64,000 bases of DNA from Microbulbifer agarilyticus (lineage in GTDB: Bacteria; Pseudomonadota; Gammaproteobacteria; Pseudomonadales; Cellvibrionaceae). Positions 1-9,089 of the stretch are shown piece after piece (within the stretch, counting starts at the first letter, position 1; each line of letters begins with the position of its first letter). The stretch lies in assembly GCF_020171345.1 (NCBI RefSeq), contig NZ_JAIUZM010000004.1:310001-374000 (forward strand), written 5' to 3'. The notes under the pieces are model-generated. The model worked only from the letters and a program-made list of their open reading frames with translations, did no database searches and had not been told where the DNA came from. The position numbers and the translations under genes were made by a program.

Positions 1-1079
<1,079 letters not shown>

Positions 1080-1145
1080 CTATTTGGCGATTCTGGCCGG
1101 GACACTAAGGCCGGCCGGAAAACGGCGAATTATAGGAGGGATAGG

Positions 1146-1637
1146 GTGAGTAAGAAACCTAAAGAGGCTGCGAATCCCGATCTGCCGGGCCAGGAAGGCA
1201 AGCTTTCCACCGAGGCCAGGCGTGAACTGGAAAAGTTGGTGGGCGAGGAGCTGGATGTCGAGCAGTTCACCGCGCGCAAGGCGGCCTTTCTGAATGCCTG
1301 GCTCAAGGACGACGTGCACCGTGCCGACGACTACCTGCGGGACCTGGGTGATGAGCTGATCACCCAGGAAGAGCGGGTTGGGGACTGGCTGTTGGATGCC
1401 GCAGACCCCACCAAGACCGTGTGGCCGGCGATTATGCGCTGTATCAAGCGCGGAGAGGCCTGGGCGCTGGCGGGGGAGGAAGCCGGGGAGGGCGAGGCTT
1501 TGCAGTGCCTCGGCTGCGGCTATCGGGCTCTGCCTCCTGCGGGCTCGGAGATCACGCCCTGCCACCGCTGTGGCTACGGGTGCTTCCGCCAGGTACTGCC
1601 CGGACAACCGTCAGAGGGTGCGAGCGAGGCCGAATAG
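1146..1637 (+). CDS. Zinc ribbon-containing protein, YbeL/DUF1451-like
   Basis: A 163-residue cytoplasmic protein of the YbeL (DUF1451) type. The N-terminal two thirds are helical and charged. The C-terminus carries two CxxC knuckles, C121/C124 and C139/C142, as expected for a structural zinc ribbon. The start is GTG at 1146, chosen because an aggaggg Shine-Dalgarno sequence lies just upstream at about 1133-1139. It is divergent from leuS with about 96 bp between, so both promoters must lie there. The biochemical role of the family is not known to me; a nucleic-acid or protein-binding function is only inferred from the ribbon. Confidence 0.85.
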   Translation: MSKKPKEAANPDLPGQEGKLSTEARRELEKLVGEELDVEQFTARKAAFLNAWLKDDVHRADDYLRDLGDELITQEERVGDWLLDAADPTKTVWPAIMRCIKRGEAWALAGEEAGEGEALQCLGCGYRALPPAGSEITPCHRCGYGCFRQVLPGQPSEGASEAE

Positions 1638-1686
1638 CCGTATTCTCCGGGCCCTGAGCGAACAAGGACGACCGATCAGGCTGAAA

Positions 1687-2469
1687 ATGGAACTGCAAAC
1701 CGCACTCACCACTCTCGCCATGCCGCCATTTGCTCCCCTGGTTGGGATGCTGATGGCTCTCGCATTCTGGTTTTTCCCCGCGGGCTCCCCGCTCGCCAAA
1801 TTGTCTGTGCCGCTGGCGGTTTTGTGCTTTGTCTCATTGTGGATCTGTGCGACCCCGGCTTTTGCCCAATGGCTTGGACAGCGCCTGGTGAATCAGCAGC
1901 CGACTGCACCGGAGGTGGAGCCTGCGGCCGTGGTGATTCTGGGTGGTGGTCGCTACCGGGACGAGGAGCAGGGGCGCGAGCGGTTGTCTGCGGCGAGTCT
2001 GGAACGGGTGGCCTGGGCTGTGCAGGAAGCGCCGGAAGGGATGCCGATTCTGGTTTCCGGCGGGCGTGTATTTGCGGGGGAAAAGCAGCCGGAGTCCGCC
2101 TTGATGGCCTCTGCCCTCGAGGATCTGTTTGGGCGTAATGTGACTTGGCGCGAGAATTGCAGTCGCACTACCGCGGAAAATGCCGCCAATTCCGCGGCAC
2201 TTCTGCACGATGCGGGGGTCGAAAATGTACTCCTGGTTACCCACTGGTGGCATATGCCTCGCGCTGCGGACGTTTTCGCCCGTGCCGGGCTGCAGGTACG
2301 GCCCCTGGCGGTAGGTGGCCCCGGTGAATTGGTGCCCAGGGGGGAGAGTGGCTTGTTGCGCTGGTTGCCCAGTGGTGGCGCCTTGATACGGACTCAGGTC
2401 TATTGGCGCGAGCTATTGGGTATGCAGTGGTATCGGTGGCGCGCATTGCCGGCGCGCCGGCAGTGTTGA
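1687..2469 (+). CDS. YdcF/ElyC/SanA-family (DUF218) envelope protein
   Basis: A 260-residue inner-membrane protein with two N-terminal hydrophobic segments (about residues 14-32 and 36-54) followed by a DUF218 domain. The domain opens with AAVVILGGGRY and contains NCSRTTAENAANSA and VLLVTHWWHMPRA, all typical of the ElyC/SanA/YdcF superfamily. ElyC in E. coli affects peptidoglycan and enterobacterial common antigen metabolism, so an envelope role is likely. The reading frame is open much further upstream (to 1378), but that part overlaps the zinc-ribbon gene and reads as nonsense. ATG 1687 gives the normal family length and begins directly with the membrane segment. It probably shares a transcript with the gene at 1146. 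Confidence 0.85.
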   Translation: MELQTALTTLAMPPFAPLVGMLMALAFWFFPAGSPLAKLSVPLAVLCFVSLWICATPAFAQWLGQRLVNQQPTAPEVEPAAVVILGGGRYRDEEQGRERLSAASLERVAWAVQEAPEGMPILVSGGRVFAGEKQPESALMASALEDLFGRNVTWRENCSRTTAENAANSAALLHDAGVENVLLVTHWWHMPRAADVFARAGLQVRPLAVGGPGELVPRGESGLLRWLPSGGALIRTQVYWRELLGMQWYRWRALPARRQC

Positions 2470-2503
2470 GTGTTTATGTCGCTGCGTTGTAGGTGTCCGG
2501 TGG

Positions 2504-2532
2504 TTGCCGTTAGTTTCGTATAAAACTAGTAT
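2504..2532 (+). promoter_or_regulatory. Predicted sigma70-type promoter
   Basis: TTGCCG (2504-2509) is followed after 17 bp by TAGTAT (2527-2532). Each box matches the consensus at four of six positions. It lies in the only intergenic space before the unknown gene at 2636 and would start transcription near 2539, leaving a leader of about 95 nt. Confidence 0.45.
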
Positions 2533-2550
2533 GGCTAGCCCCATTGCTGA

Positions 2551-2580
2551 CTGCCGTGGATTCGGATCGAATCACGGCAG
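2551..2580 (+). promoter_or_regulatory. Leader hairpin upstream of the gene at 2636
   Basis: Inverted repeat: CTGCCGT (2551-2557) pairs with ACGGCAG (2574-2580), and GATTCG (2559-2564) with CGAATC (2568-2573), with a bulged G at 2558 and a 3-nt loop. It is followed by a short T-containing stretch (gcgtttt). It would form at the 5' end of the transcript from the promoter at 2504. It could be an attenuator, an mRNA-stability element or a protein-binding site; nothing in the sequence decides. Confidence 0.5.
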
Positions 2581-2635
2581 GCGTTTTGCAGGGCGACCGA
2601 GCGAATAACAACAAAAAATATAGAGGTACGTACTG

Positions 2636-3052
2636 ATGTCGGAGTTTCCCGCGTCGTTTTCACCCATTCAGCTACACAATCGTCTAAATCGCCCCGTCTG
2701 GGTCGGGTTCAAGCTGGCTCGCCGCGGCAGCCGGCACCTGGTGATGCTGTCCGCGGGTGCGGAAAGTGGCGCCAAATTCAGTAAAAATTTCGAAACCTTT
2801 GTTGGCCAGATCGTCCGTGAGTTCAAGCTGGACCCGGAACAAACTGACTTTGTCGAGCTGCGCCAAGATGGTGCAGAGGGTGCTGAAAGCTCCGACGGTA
2901 TTGATGCCGCTGCCGAAGCGCACAACTGGTTCCGTTGGCACGCCCAGTGGGTTGGGTCTGCACCAATGGAGTGCAAGGCCGACCCGGTGACTTCGGAGGC
3001 CGCGCGCAATTACCTGGAAGAAGTGCTGACGCGCAGTAACGCGGCAGCGTAA
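2636..3052 (+). CDS. Conserved-looking hypothetical protein
   Basis: A 138-residue soluble protein that I do not recognise. It has no signal peptide or membrane segment. The N-terminal half looks alpha/beta (NRPVWVGFKLARRG, then HLVMLSAG), and the middle is acidic (DPEQTDFVELRQDGAEGAE). A tryptophan pair (NWFRWHAQWVG) precedes a helical C-terminus. A gaggt ribosome-binding site sits at 2622-2626, suitably placed before ATG 2636. It is a single-gene unit with its own promoter and leader hairpin. The next gene lies on the opposite strand, so there is no operon context. Confidence 0.7.
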   Translation: MSEFPASFSPIQLHNRLNRPVWVGFKLARRGSRHLVMLSAGAESGAKFSKNFETFVGQIVREFKLDPEQTDFVELRQDGAEGAESSDGIDAAAEAHNWFRWHAQWVGSAPMECKADPVTSEAARNYLEEVLTRSNAAA

Positions 3053-3164
3053 TCTCCATTCACTGCAAATCTGATGGGTCTTGCGGGCCTGAATAGCGTC
3101 TGTCGGCGAGTTGTTGGCAGTAAGTAACAGGTAGGTTACAGGCAGTAGAACCGCCGACGCCGCG

Positions 3165-4112
3165 CTAGTGTCCTCTGGGTGATACGTGGGTATTGCCCGC
3201 TCCCCCTTGCGGCGCAAGCAGGTCTGCCAGCGCCTTTTCCAGTGTCGGGTACTGAAAGCTGTACCCGCTATCCAGCGCTGTGCGGGGCTCCATGCGCTGG
3301 CTGGCCAGCAGTAATTCCTCCGCCATTTCCCCAAACAATATTTTGAGTAGCCACTCCGGCGTGCGGAGCAGGCAGGGCCGGTGCAGCTGTTTCGCCAGCA
3401 GGCGGGAGAAACTGCTGTTGGTCACCGGTTCCGGGGCGCACGCGTTGAACGGGACGCACAGGTGACGGTCGATGGCGTGCAGAATCAGGCCGACAATATC
3501 CGCCTCGTGAATCCAGCTCATCCACTGCTCACCGGAGCCCATTGGGCCACCCAGTCCCGCCTTGAAGGCCGGGAGCATTTCCTTGAGGGCACCGCCGTCC
3601 GGCGACAAGACGATGGAAGTGCGCATGATGCCGACACAGATGCCGGCCTGCTGCAGAGGCAGGGTAGCGGCTTCCCAGTCCCGGCACAGTTGCGCCGCAA
3701 ATCCGCCTCCGGGCCCGCTGGTTTCCTTGAGCAGGTCACCGCCCCGGTCTCCATAGAAGCCCACGGCAGAGCCAGACAGGACGTATTTGGGGCGCTGTGG
3801 TTGCGCGAGTATCCAGCGCACAAGATCGTTGGTGGTTTCGATGCGCGAACGCCGAATTTCTGCCTTGCGCGCCTCGCTCCAGCGTTTGGAAATGGTTTCT
3901 CCGGCAAGGTTAACCACGATGTCGACGGGCCGATCTATCTGACCGAGGTCATTGACCGCGGTAGCGGACTCGCCACAAAGCCGGCGGACTTTCTCTGGCG
4001 AGCGGCTGAGTACGGTCAGGCTATTTCCCCGCTCCAGCCATTTTGAACAGAATTGGCGGCCGATCAATCCGGTGCCGCCGGTGATTAAGCAATGCATAAA
4101 TCTGGCATCCAT
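3165..4112 (-). CDS. TIGR01777-family NAD(P)-dependent epimerase (YfcH-like)
   Basis: An extended-SDR protein with the nucleotide-binding motif ITGGTGLIGRQF at the N-terminus, VVNLAGE in the middle, and SGSAVGFYGDRG around the active-site region. The C-terminus has the DUF1731 character of YfcH (PEWLLKILFGEMAEELLLASQR). Substrate is unknown for the family. Two starts are possible: ATG at 4112 has a ggaaag sequence 8 nt upstream, while ATG at 4097 gives the usual family N-terminus directly before the Rossmann motif. I chose 4112 for the ribosome-binding site. The gene stands alone, convergent with the unknown gene at 2636. Confidence 0.88.
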   Translation of the reverse strand: MDARFMHCLITGGTGLIGRQFCSKWLERGNSLTVLSRSPEKVRRLCGESATAVNDLGQIDRPVDIVVNLAGETISKRWSEARKAEIRRSRIETTNDLVRWILAQPQRPKYVLSGSAVGFYGDRGGDLLKETSGPGGGFAAQLCRDWEAATLPLQQAGICVGIMRTSIVLSPDGGALKEMLPAFKAGLGGPMGSGEQWMSWIHEADIVGLILHAIDRHLCVPFNACAPEPVTNSSFSRLLAKQLHRPCLLRTPEWLLKILFGEMAEELLLASQRMEPRTALDSGYSFQYPTLEKALADLLAPQGGAGNTHVSPRGH

Positions 4113-4470
4113 GCCGCACGCTTTCCGCCACTGCAACCCGGTTGGCGCTGCATCGAATGTGGAAGGGTGCGGTTTACATTAAACCACTTGTTCCCAAATG
4201 TACGCCGTAAAAACACGTTCGGCTTGTTCGGGATAGACGTTCCTGTCTGCACAAGTTGCGCCGGCTGATGGGAGGGGCGTTTGCGTTGCGGTAACGCGCC
4301 GGATAATCCTGCACGCAGGTTTATCCGCTGCCGGGCAAATATCTCACGATAATAGCAGCCGCAAGACCGCTTGCGATGGAATGTGAAACAAATTTGGGCG
4401 CGCTGGGTGAAACCGGACGGCAAAGCGGGGCAACAGCCGCCCGGATTTTTCTATTCGAAACGCTTGTACC
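4113..4470. other. Gene-poor stretch upstream of the epimerase
   Basis: About 360 bp between the epimerase start and the lnt terminator. A minus-strand frame (4085-4423) is open but shows no protein-like composition and overlaps the epimerase start. No convincing promoter hexamers or long repeats were found. It should hold the epimerase promoter. Confidence 0.4.
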
Positions 4471-4490
4471 AAAAAGGCCTCAAAAAGACC
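4471..4490 (-). terminator. Possible terminator after lnt
   Basis: On the minus strand, directly after the lnt stop, GGTCT pairs with AGGCC (one G-U pair) around a short T-rich loop, followed by TTTTT. The stem is weak, but the position is right for the end of the miaB-to-lnt block. Confidence 0.4.
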
Positions 4491-6047
4491 TTAGTCGGGC
4501 GCTCCCGTTAGCGCGCCGTCAGTGACTGTTTCCGGGCGCTTTTGCAGGATCACTGCGGCCAGCAGCATCAGGGTCGCGAGTGCCACCAGCCCCCAAATGC
4601 CAATCACCATAAACGGGGTCAGTCCGCTGCGCGCCTGTACCTGCCCAACCAGTGTGGCCTGCTCGAACTGCGGCAGTTGCTCGGTGATAACACCATCCGG
4701 AGAAACAATAGCGGTGACGCCGGTATTGGTACCGCGTACCAGGTAGCGCCGGGTTTCCAGTGCGCGCATTTGGGCCATCTGCATATGTTGCAGCGGGCCG
4801 ATGGAGTCTCCGAACCAGGCGTCATTACTCAGCGTCAGTAGCACCTGTGCATCGCCGCTACTCTCCGCGACCAGCTGTGGGTAGACAATCTCATAGCAAA
4901 TGAGCGGCGCCCAGCTCAGGCCGCCGGCTGTCAGTGGCTGCTGACCTTCTGGCCCGGGGCGAATAAAAGAGGTGGGTAAGTTGAAGAATTCGATGGTGCC
5001 GCGAATCCAGTCTTCCAACGGCACATATTCACCGAAGGGCACCAGGTGGCGCTTGTGGTAAAGCTGCTGCTCACTGCCAAAGACCGCCGCAGAATTATGT
5101 ACCACACGACGGTGATCGCGCTCGGTATCGTAGAGGATGCCGGTGATCAGATCCTTTTGTGTATTCAGTGCGTTGTCTTGCAGTGCTTCAATCAGGTTGG
5201 GAGCTTGATGGTAGAGCAGGGGGAGTGCTGCTTCCGGCCAGATAATGACATCGACTCCCTGGGAGTGGAGATCTTGGGTGGCGCTCTGGTAGCGTCGAAT
5301 GGTCTCGCCGCGAAACTCGGGGAGCCACTTTTTTTCCTGCGGGATGTTCGCTTGTACCAAGCCGATGGTGCGTGTGTCGTCGCTGGCTTCGGTCCATTGA
5401 ATATTGTTCAGCAGCAAGCCCAGAGGCCAGGCCAGCAGCGCAGTGGCGGCAAGTGCTATGGCGCTGGGGGACTTCCACGATTCGAACATACGGCGCGCAA
5501 AGAGTGCCATTACCGCCGCGGTAAACGCCAGCAAAAGGCCGATACCGTACACGCTGATGATTGGTGCCCAGCCCGCCAGCCAGGTGTGGATGTGTCCGTA
5601 GCCCGCAAACAGCCAGGGGAAACCGGTAAACACCCAAGTGCGCAACCACTCGCTGAAAAACCACAGCGCGGCAAAGGCGAGGGCGAAGGAAATCGGGTTG
5701 GTGCGAAAGCGTGCGATCAATACAAATGGCAGTGCCAACAGCGCAGCCAGGATGCCGACGAAGGCGCCGGTAAGAATGACGCCGAGCAGTGGCGACGAGT
5801 TGCCAAAGTCGGTAATGGATACATATACCCAGGAACCGCCGGTGGCAAACAGGCCCACCCCGTAACACAGCGCTAGCCAGAAGGTGTTTTTGCCTGAGAG
5901 CTTTGGCGCTTTGGGGCCCGGCGCCAGTAGCCAGGCAAACAGCCCGAGTGACAGCAGGCTGCACCACCATAGATTGTATGGGGCAAAGGAAAGGGTCATC
6001 AGGCCGCCGGCAATCGCGGCGGCCACGGCGGGCAGGGGTTTACGCAT
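4491..6047 (-). CDS. lnt: Apolipoprotein N-acyltransferase
   Basis: Transfers the third acyl chain to the N-terminal Cys of lipoproteins in the inner membrane. It has 518 residues, close to the E. coli enzyme. An N-terminal bundle of membrane helices (to about residue 215) precedes a nitrilase-like domain with the catalytic triad E272 (IIWPEAALP), K332 (LYHKRHLVPFGEY) and C384 (PLICYEI). A last membrane helix lies near 487-505. The start codon overlaps the corC stop in an ATGA, so the two are translationally coupled, as is usual in gammaproteobacteria. Several lipoproteins in this window would be its substrates. Confidence 0.97.
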   Translation of the reverse strand: MRKPLPAVAAAIAGGLMTLSFAPYNLWWCSLLSLGLFAWLLAPGPKAPKLSGKNTFWLALCYGVGLFATGGSWVYVSITDFGNSSPLLGVILTGAFVGILAALLALPFVLIARFRTNPISFALAFAALWFFSEWLRTWVFTGFPWLFAGYGHIHTWLAGWAPIISVYGIGLLLAFTAAVMALFARRMFESWKSPSAIALAATALLAWPLGLLLNNIQWTEASDDTRTIGLVQANIPQEKKWLPEFRGETIRRYQSATQDLHSQGVDVIIWPEAALPLLYHQAPNLIEALQDNALNTQKDLITGILYDTERDHRRVVHNSAAVFGSEQQLYHKRHLVPFGEYVPLEDWIRGTIEFFNLPTSFIRPGPEGQQPLTAGGLSWAPLICYEIVYPQLVAESSGDAQVLLTLSNDAWFGDSIGPLQHMQMAQMRALETRRYLVRGTNTGVTAIVSPDGVITEQLPQFEQATLVGQVQARSGLTPFMVIGIWGLVALATLMLLAAVILQKRPETVTDGALTGAPD

Positions 6048-6943
6048 CAGCCATCTTCTTCTGCGGGCTTGTCGAACCGACTCACGCGCAGCAGATGGAT
6101 CTGCCGGTTGTCGGCGTAAAGGACGCGGAACTGGAAATCCCCGAGCTTGGTGATTTCATCCCGTCCTGGCAGGTGGCCAAAGGACTGCATGATCAGGCCG
6201 CCCACGGTATCAAACTCCTCGTCGCTGAATTCGCAGGCGAAGAACTCATTAAATTCCTCAATCGGGGTGAGGGCTTTAACGACATAGTCGTTGTCGCTCA
6301 CCTTGCGGATGAAGCTATCTTCCTCTTCCTCGTCCGTCTCGTCTTCGATTTCGCCGACGATTTCTTCGAGGATATCTTCAATAGTCACCACGCCCGAGAC
6401 ACCACCGTACTCGTCGATGACCACCGCCATGTGATAGCGGTTCTCGCGGAATTCCTTCAGCAGGATATTCAGGCGCTTACTTTCGGGGATGATGTTGGCG
6501 GGGCGGATATGGTCTTCCAGGCGGAAATCGTCCACACCCTTCAATACCAGCGGCAGCAGGTCTTTGGCCAGTAGGATACCGCGGATGTCGTCGATACTTT
6601 CGCCCACAACCGGGAAGCGGGAGTGGCCGGATTCGATGATCTTGGGAAGGAAGTCTTTGGGGCTGTCCTCGATACTGACGACCACCATCTGCGAGCGCGG
6701 AATCATGATTTCCCGCACCTGCTGGCTGGAAACGTCCAGCGCACCCTCGATGATGGATAATGCCTCGGCGTCTACCACCTTGTTTTCGGCGGCGTCCTTG
6801 ATAATGTCGAGTAGCTCATCTCGGGATTTGGGCTCTTGTGAAAAGGCGCCCAGTATTTTTTCCAACCAGTTTTTCTCCCCCGACCGAGGGCGGTTGGAAG
6901 AGGAGCTACTTGGGGGTTCGTCGGTGGTCATGGATGTGGCCAT
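6047..6943 (-). CDS. corC: CorC/HlyC-family transporter-associated protein
   Basis: A 298-residue cytoplasmic protein with a paired CBS domain (roughly residues 85-215), including the hallmark VVIDEYGGVSGVVTIEDILE. An acidic linker (DETDEEEED) leads to a C-terminal CorC_HlyC domain. In enterics CorC is linked to Mg2+/Co2+ efflux and the CBS pair binds adenine nucleotides. The N-terminus is Ser-rich and lacks the DUF21 membrane domain, so this is the short soluble form. It lies in the ybeZ-ybeY-corC-lnt order; lnt follows with an ATGA overlap. Confidence 0.93.
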   Translation of the reverse strand: MATSMTTDEPPSSSSSNRPRSGEKNWLEKILGAFSQEPKSRDELLDIIKDAAENKVVDAEALSIIEGALDVSSQQVREIMIPRSQMVVVSIEDSPKDFLPKIIESGHSRFPVVGESIDDIRGILLAKDLLPLVLKGVDDFRLEDHIRPANIIPESKRLNILLKEFRENRYHMAVVIDEYGGVSGVVTIEDILEEIVGEIEDETDEEEEDSFIRKVSDNDYVVKALTPIEEFNEFFACEFSDEEFDTVGGLIMQSFGHLPGRDEITKLGDFQFRVLYADNRQIHLLRVSRFDKPAEEDG

Positions 6944-6971
6944 ACTCCGCTTTACTCGTCGATTCCGTTTG

Positions 6972-7499
6972 TCATTTGTCTATTTGTACGCCCTGTGTGG
7001 GCGCTTGAATTGGCTGGTAGGGATCGTCGATCCCAAGCCTTGCCAGTATCTGGGTTTCGAGATTTTCCATGATCTCGGCGTCATCGTCCTCGATATGGTC
7101 GTAACCCAATAGATGCAGTGTGCCATGGACCACCATGTGTGCCCAGTGGGCTGAACACGCTTTGTGCTGCTGTTCCGCTTCTCGCGCCACTACCTGGGCG
7201 CAAATTACCAGGTCGCCCAGCAGGGGCAGGCCGAGTTCCGGCGGGATCTCGGCCGGGAACGAGAGCACATTGGTGGGTTTGTCTTTGCCGCGGTACTGGC
7301 TGTTGAGTGCCTGGCTCTCATCTTCATCGACGATGCGCAGGGATATCTCAGCTTCAGCGCGGTGCGTGCCCACAGCGGCGGCGGCCCAGAGGGCAAGATC
7401 CTCATCGCTGGGTAGGGCGGTAAGTGTGGCGGCCCGCTGAACATCGAGCTGGATGTCCGCGGGCGAGGCCGACTGGCTCTCAGATGGGCTGGTGTTCAT
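6972..7499 (-). CDS. ybeY: Endoribonuclease YbeY (rRNA maturation factor)
   Basis: A metal-dependent single-strand RNase involved in 16S rRNA 3' maturation and ribosome quality control. The zinc motif [11 protein letters not shown] has its three histidines at residues 125, 129 and 135, preceded by the typical TNVLSFP segment. With ATG 7499 the protein is 175 residues, somewhat longer than E. coli YbeY because of a short Ser/Pro-rich N-terminal extension. The frame is open further upstream inside phoH, but that part is not protein-like. The gap to the phoH stop is about 10 bp, so the genes are co-transcribed. Confidence 0.95.
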   Translation of the reverse strand: MNTSPSESQSASPADIQLDVQRAATLTALPSDEDLALWAAAAVGTHRAEAEISLRIVDEDESQALNSQYRGKDKPTNVLSFPAEIPPELGLPLLGDLVICAQVVAREAEQQHKACSAHWAHMVVHGTLHLLGYDHIEDDDAEIMENLETQILARLGIDDPYQPIQAPTQGVQIDK

Positions 7500-7509
7500 G
7501 GGCGCGGCC

Positions 7510-8592
7510 TCAGGCCGCATCTTCTCCAGCGCGGCCAGCGGCTTCGAGCGCGGCGGCTTTACGCGCGGCGCGTTCAGCCTGTTGCTCGGCCTCCACTTCC
7601 GCCTCGTGCACGTCGTAGGCTTCAACGATGCGCTGTACCAGCGGGTGGCGAACCACGTCTTTGGCGCCGAAATGGGTGAAGCTGATGCCGTTGACCTTGC
7701 CCAGCACCTCAATGGCATGGCGCAGGCCGGAGGCCTGTCCGCGGGGTAGGTCGATCTGGCTGGGGTCGCCGGTGATCACCGCGGTAGAGCCAAACCCGAT
7801 ACGGGTCAGGAACATTTTCATCTGCTCGCGGGTGGTGTTCTGGCTTTCGTCGAGAATGACGAAGGCGTTGTTCAGGGTACGACCGCGCATATACGCGAGT
7901 GGTGCCACTTCAATCACGTTGCGCTCGATCAGCTTGTCGACGGTTTCGAAGCCGAGCATTTCGTAGAGTGCGTCGTACAGGGGGCGCAGATAGGGGTCTA
8001 CCTTCTGGCTCAGGTCGCCGGGCAGGAAGCCCAGTTTTTCGCCGGCTTCTACCGCCGGGCGTACCAGCAGGATGCGCTCGACCTGGTCCTTGAGCAGTGC
8101 TTCTACCGCACAGGCTACGGCCAGGTAGGTTTTACCGGTACCGGCGGGGCCGATACCGAAGTTGATATCGTTGCTCTGCACCGCACGCACGTATTTGCGC
8201 TGGTTGACCCCGCGCGGGCGTACGGAACATTTCTTGGTGCGAATCAAGACTACTTGGTCGCCTTCACCTTCAGCGGCCTTCTGACCACCGTTCATCAGCT
8301 CTTCGACCCCGGACTGCTGCAGGGCGAGATGGATCTCGTCTGGTGTCAGGCTGTCTTTGCCACCGGTTTCCTTATACAGGTTGCTGATGATCTCACCGGC
8401 TGCGCGTGCGGACTTGGCGTCACCGTAGAACGCAAACTGATTGCCGCGATTGCGGATTTCAATATCCAGTCGCTGTTCAATCTGGCGCAGGTGTTGATCA
8501 AATTGGCCACAGAGGTTGGCCAGGCGGCGGGCGTCGTTGGGCTCAAGGGTGATGCTGTGAGCGAGGGCTTGTGTTTCCAAATTGGTTTCCAT
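7510..8592 (-). CDS. ybeZ: PhoH-family ATPase (YbeZ)
   Basis: A cytoplasmic PhoH-like P-loop NTPase that partners YbeY in RNA metabolism. With ATG 8592 (preceded by aaaggtg) it has 360 residues. The N-terminal KH-like region is followed by Walker A GPAGTGKT at residues 148-155 and Walker [11 protein letters not shown], then the conserved [12 protein letters not shown] segment. The C-terminus ends in an Ala/Glu-rich helix. An in-frame Met upstream at 8643 is less likely because the extension does not resemble the family. It is the first gene of the ybeZ-ybeY-corC-lnt run. A repeat pair separates it from miaB. Confidence 0.95.
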   Translation of the reverse strand: METNLETQALAHSITLEPNDARRLANLCGQFDQHLRQIEQRLDIEIRNRGNQFAFYGDAKSARAAGEIISNLYKETGGKDSLTPDEIHLALQQSGVEELMNGGQKAAEGEGDQVVLIRTKKCSVRPRGVNQRKYVRAVQSNDINFGIGPAGTGKTYLAVACAVEALLKDQVERILLVRPAVEAGEKLGFLPGDLSQKVDPYLRPLYDALYEMLGFETVDKLIERNVIEVAPLAYMRGRTLNNAFVILDESQNTTREQMKMFLTRIGFGSTAVITGDPSQIDLPRGQASGLRHAIEVLGKVNGISFTHFGAKDVVRHPLVQRIVEAYDVHEAEVEAEQQAERAARKAAALEAAGRAGEDAA

Positions 8593-8767
8593 GCACCTTT
8601 TGTCTGAGGGTTCAGTCTGTAGGTTATACCCATTTCGGCACAATGGGAAAGGGCGCTTTGTGACGAATGGGTTCTAAACAGTTCCGTGGCTTATAACACT
8701 GGAGTATGAAGGTTTTTCGCTCGTGACCGGTTTGGTGACTTTGTTACTTCGTAGCTTCTTAGGTGGC

Positions 8768-8881
8768 GGCGCTGCTGCCGGGATTCGTTTCCGGGACACG
8801 CTACAAGCACATCCCTGTGCGCTCGGACGCGGCCATCCTTGGCCGCGTACGGTCCCGGAAACGAATCCCGGCATCAGCGCC
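8768..8881 (-). repeat. Nested-hairpin intergenic element A (pair 1)
   Basis: Outer arms 8768-8797 and 8852-8881 (30 nt each) are complementary with a single mismatch; the arm centre reads gggattcgtttccggg. The core holds a second hairpin, acgcggcc/ggccgcgt. The core matches that of element D at 33868 almost base for base, in the same orientation, including gctcggacgcggccatcc. The outer arms of A and D are unrelated. There is no T-tract after the stem. Confidence 0.85.
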
Positions 8882-8946
8882 TTAGCTTTAGGCCTCGAAA
8901 ACTAGACCTCTCGCAGGCTATTAAGTGGTTTTCAGTTCAAAGTTAA

Positions 8947-9058
8947 GGCGCTGTCACCGATAGTTCTTTGCGAGACCTTCCGCGAGAGGGACCTCGCGGA
9001 AGAGCCCCCAGGGATGGGTTCACGGCGTGTCTCGCAAAGAACTATCGGTGGCAGTGCC
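8947..9058 (+). repeat. Nested-hairpin intergenic element B (pair 1)
   Basis: Outer arms 8947-8975 and 9030-9058 (29 nt) pair with two mismatches; the arm centre reads gatagttctttgcgaga. The 54-nt core (8976-9029) has an inner stem ccgcgag/ctcgcgg and the shared motif cccccagggatgggtt. The core differs at one base from that of element C, 24.7 kb away, while the arms are unrelated. It lies opposite in orientation to element A, 65 bp away. Confidence 0.85.
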
Positions 9059-9089
9059 ACCGGGAGCTTGACGAGTGGGGACCACCAAA

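Larger units (their letters stand above)
8593..9089. other. Intergenic region miaB-ybeZ holding repeat pair 1
   Basis: The only content besides the ybeZ upstream region is the pair of nested-hairpin elements A and B, which together occupy more than half of the 497 bp. The short open frames inside are by-products of the repeats. Confidence 0.7.

Noticed and set aside
4085..4423. Minus-strand frame of 112 codons
   Set aside because: Overlaps the epimerase start, no ribosome-binding site, and Arg/Pro/Cys-heavy composition typical of non-coding GC-rich DNA.
8947..9058. Integron attC sites as an explanation of the hairpin repeats
   Set aside because: No consistent RYYYAAC/GTTRRRY core sites in all copies, the elements occur in opposed pairs, no gene cassettes or integrase are present, and housekeeping genes flank them.
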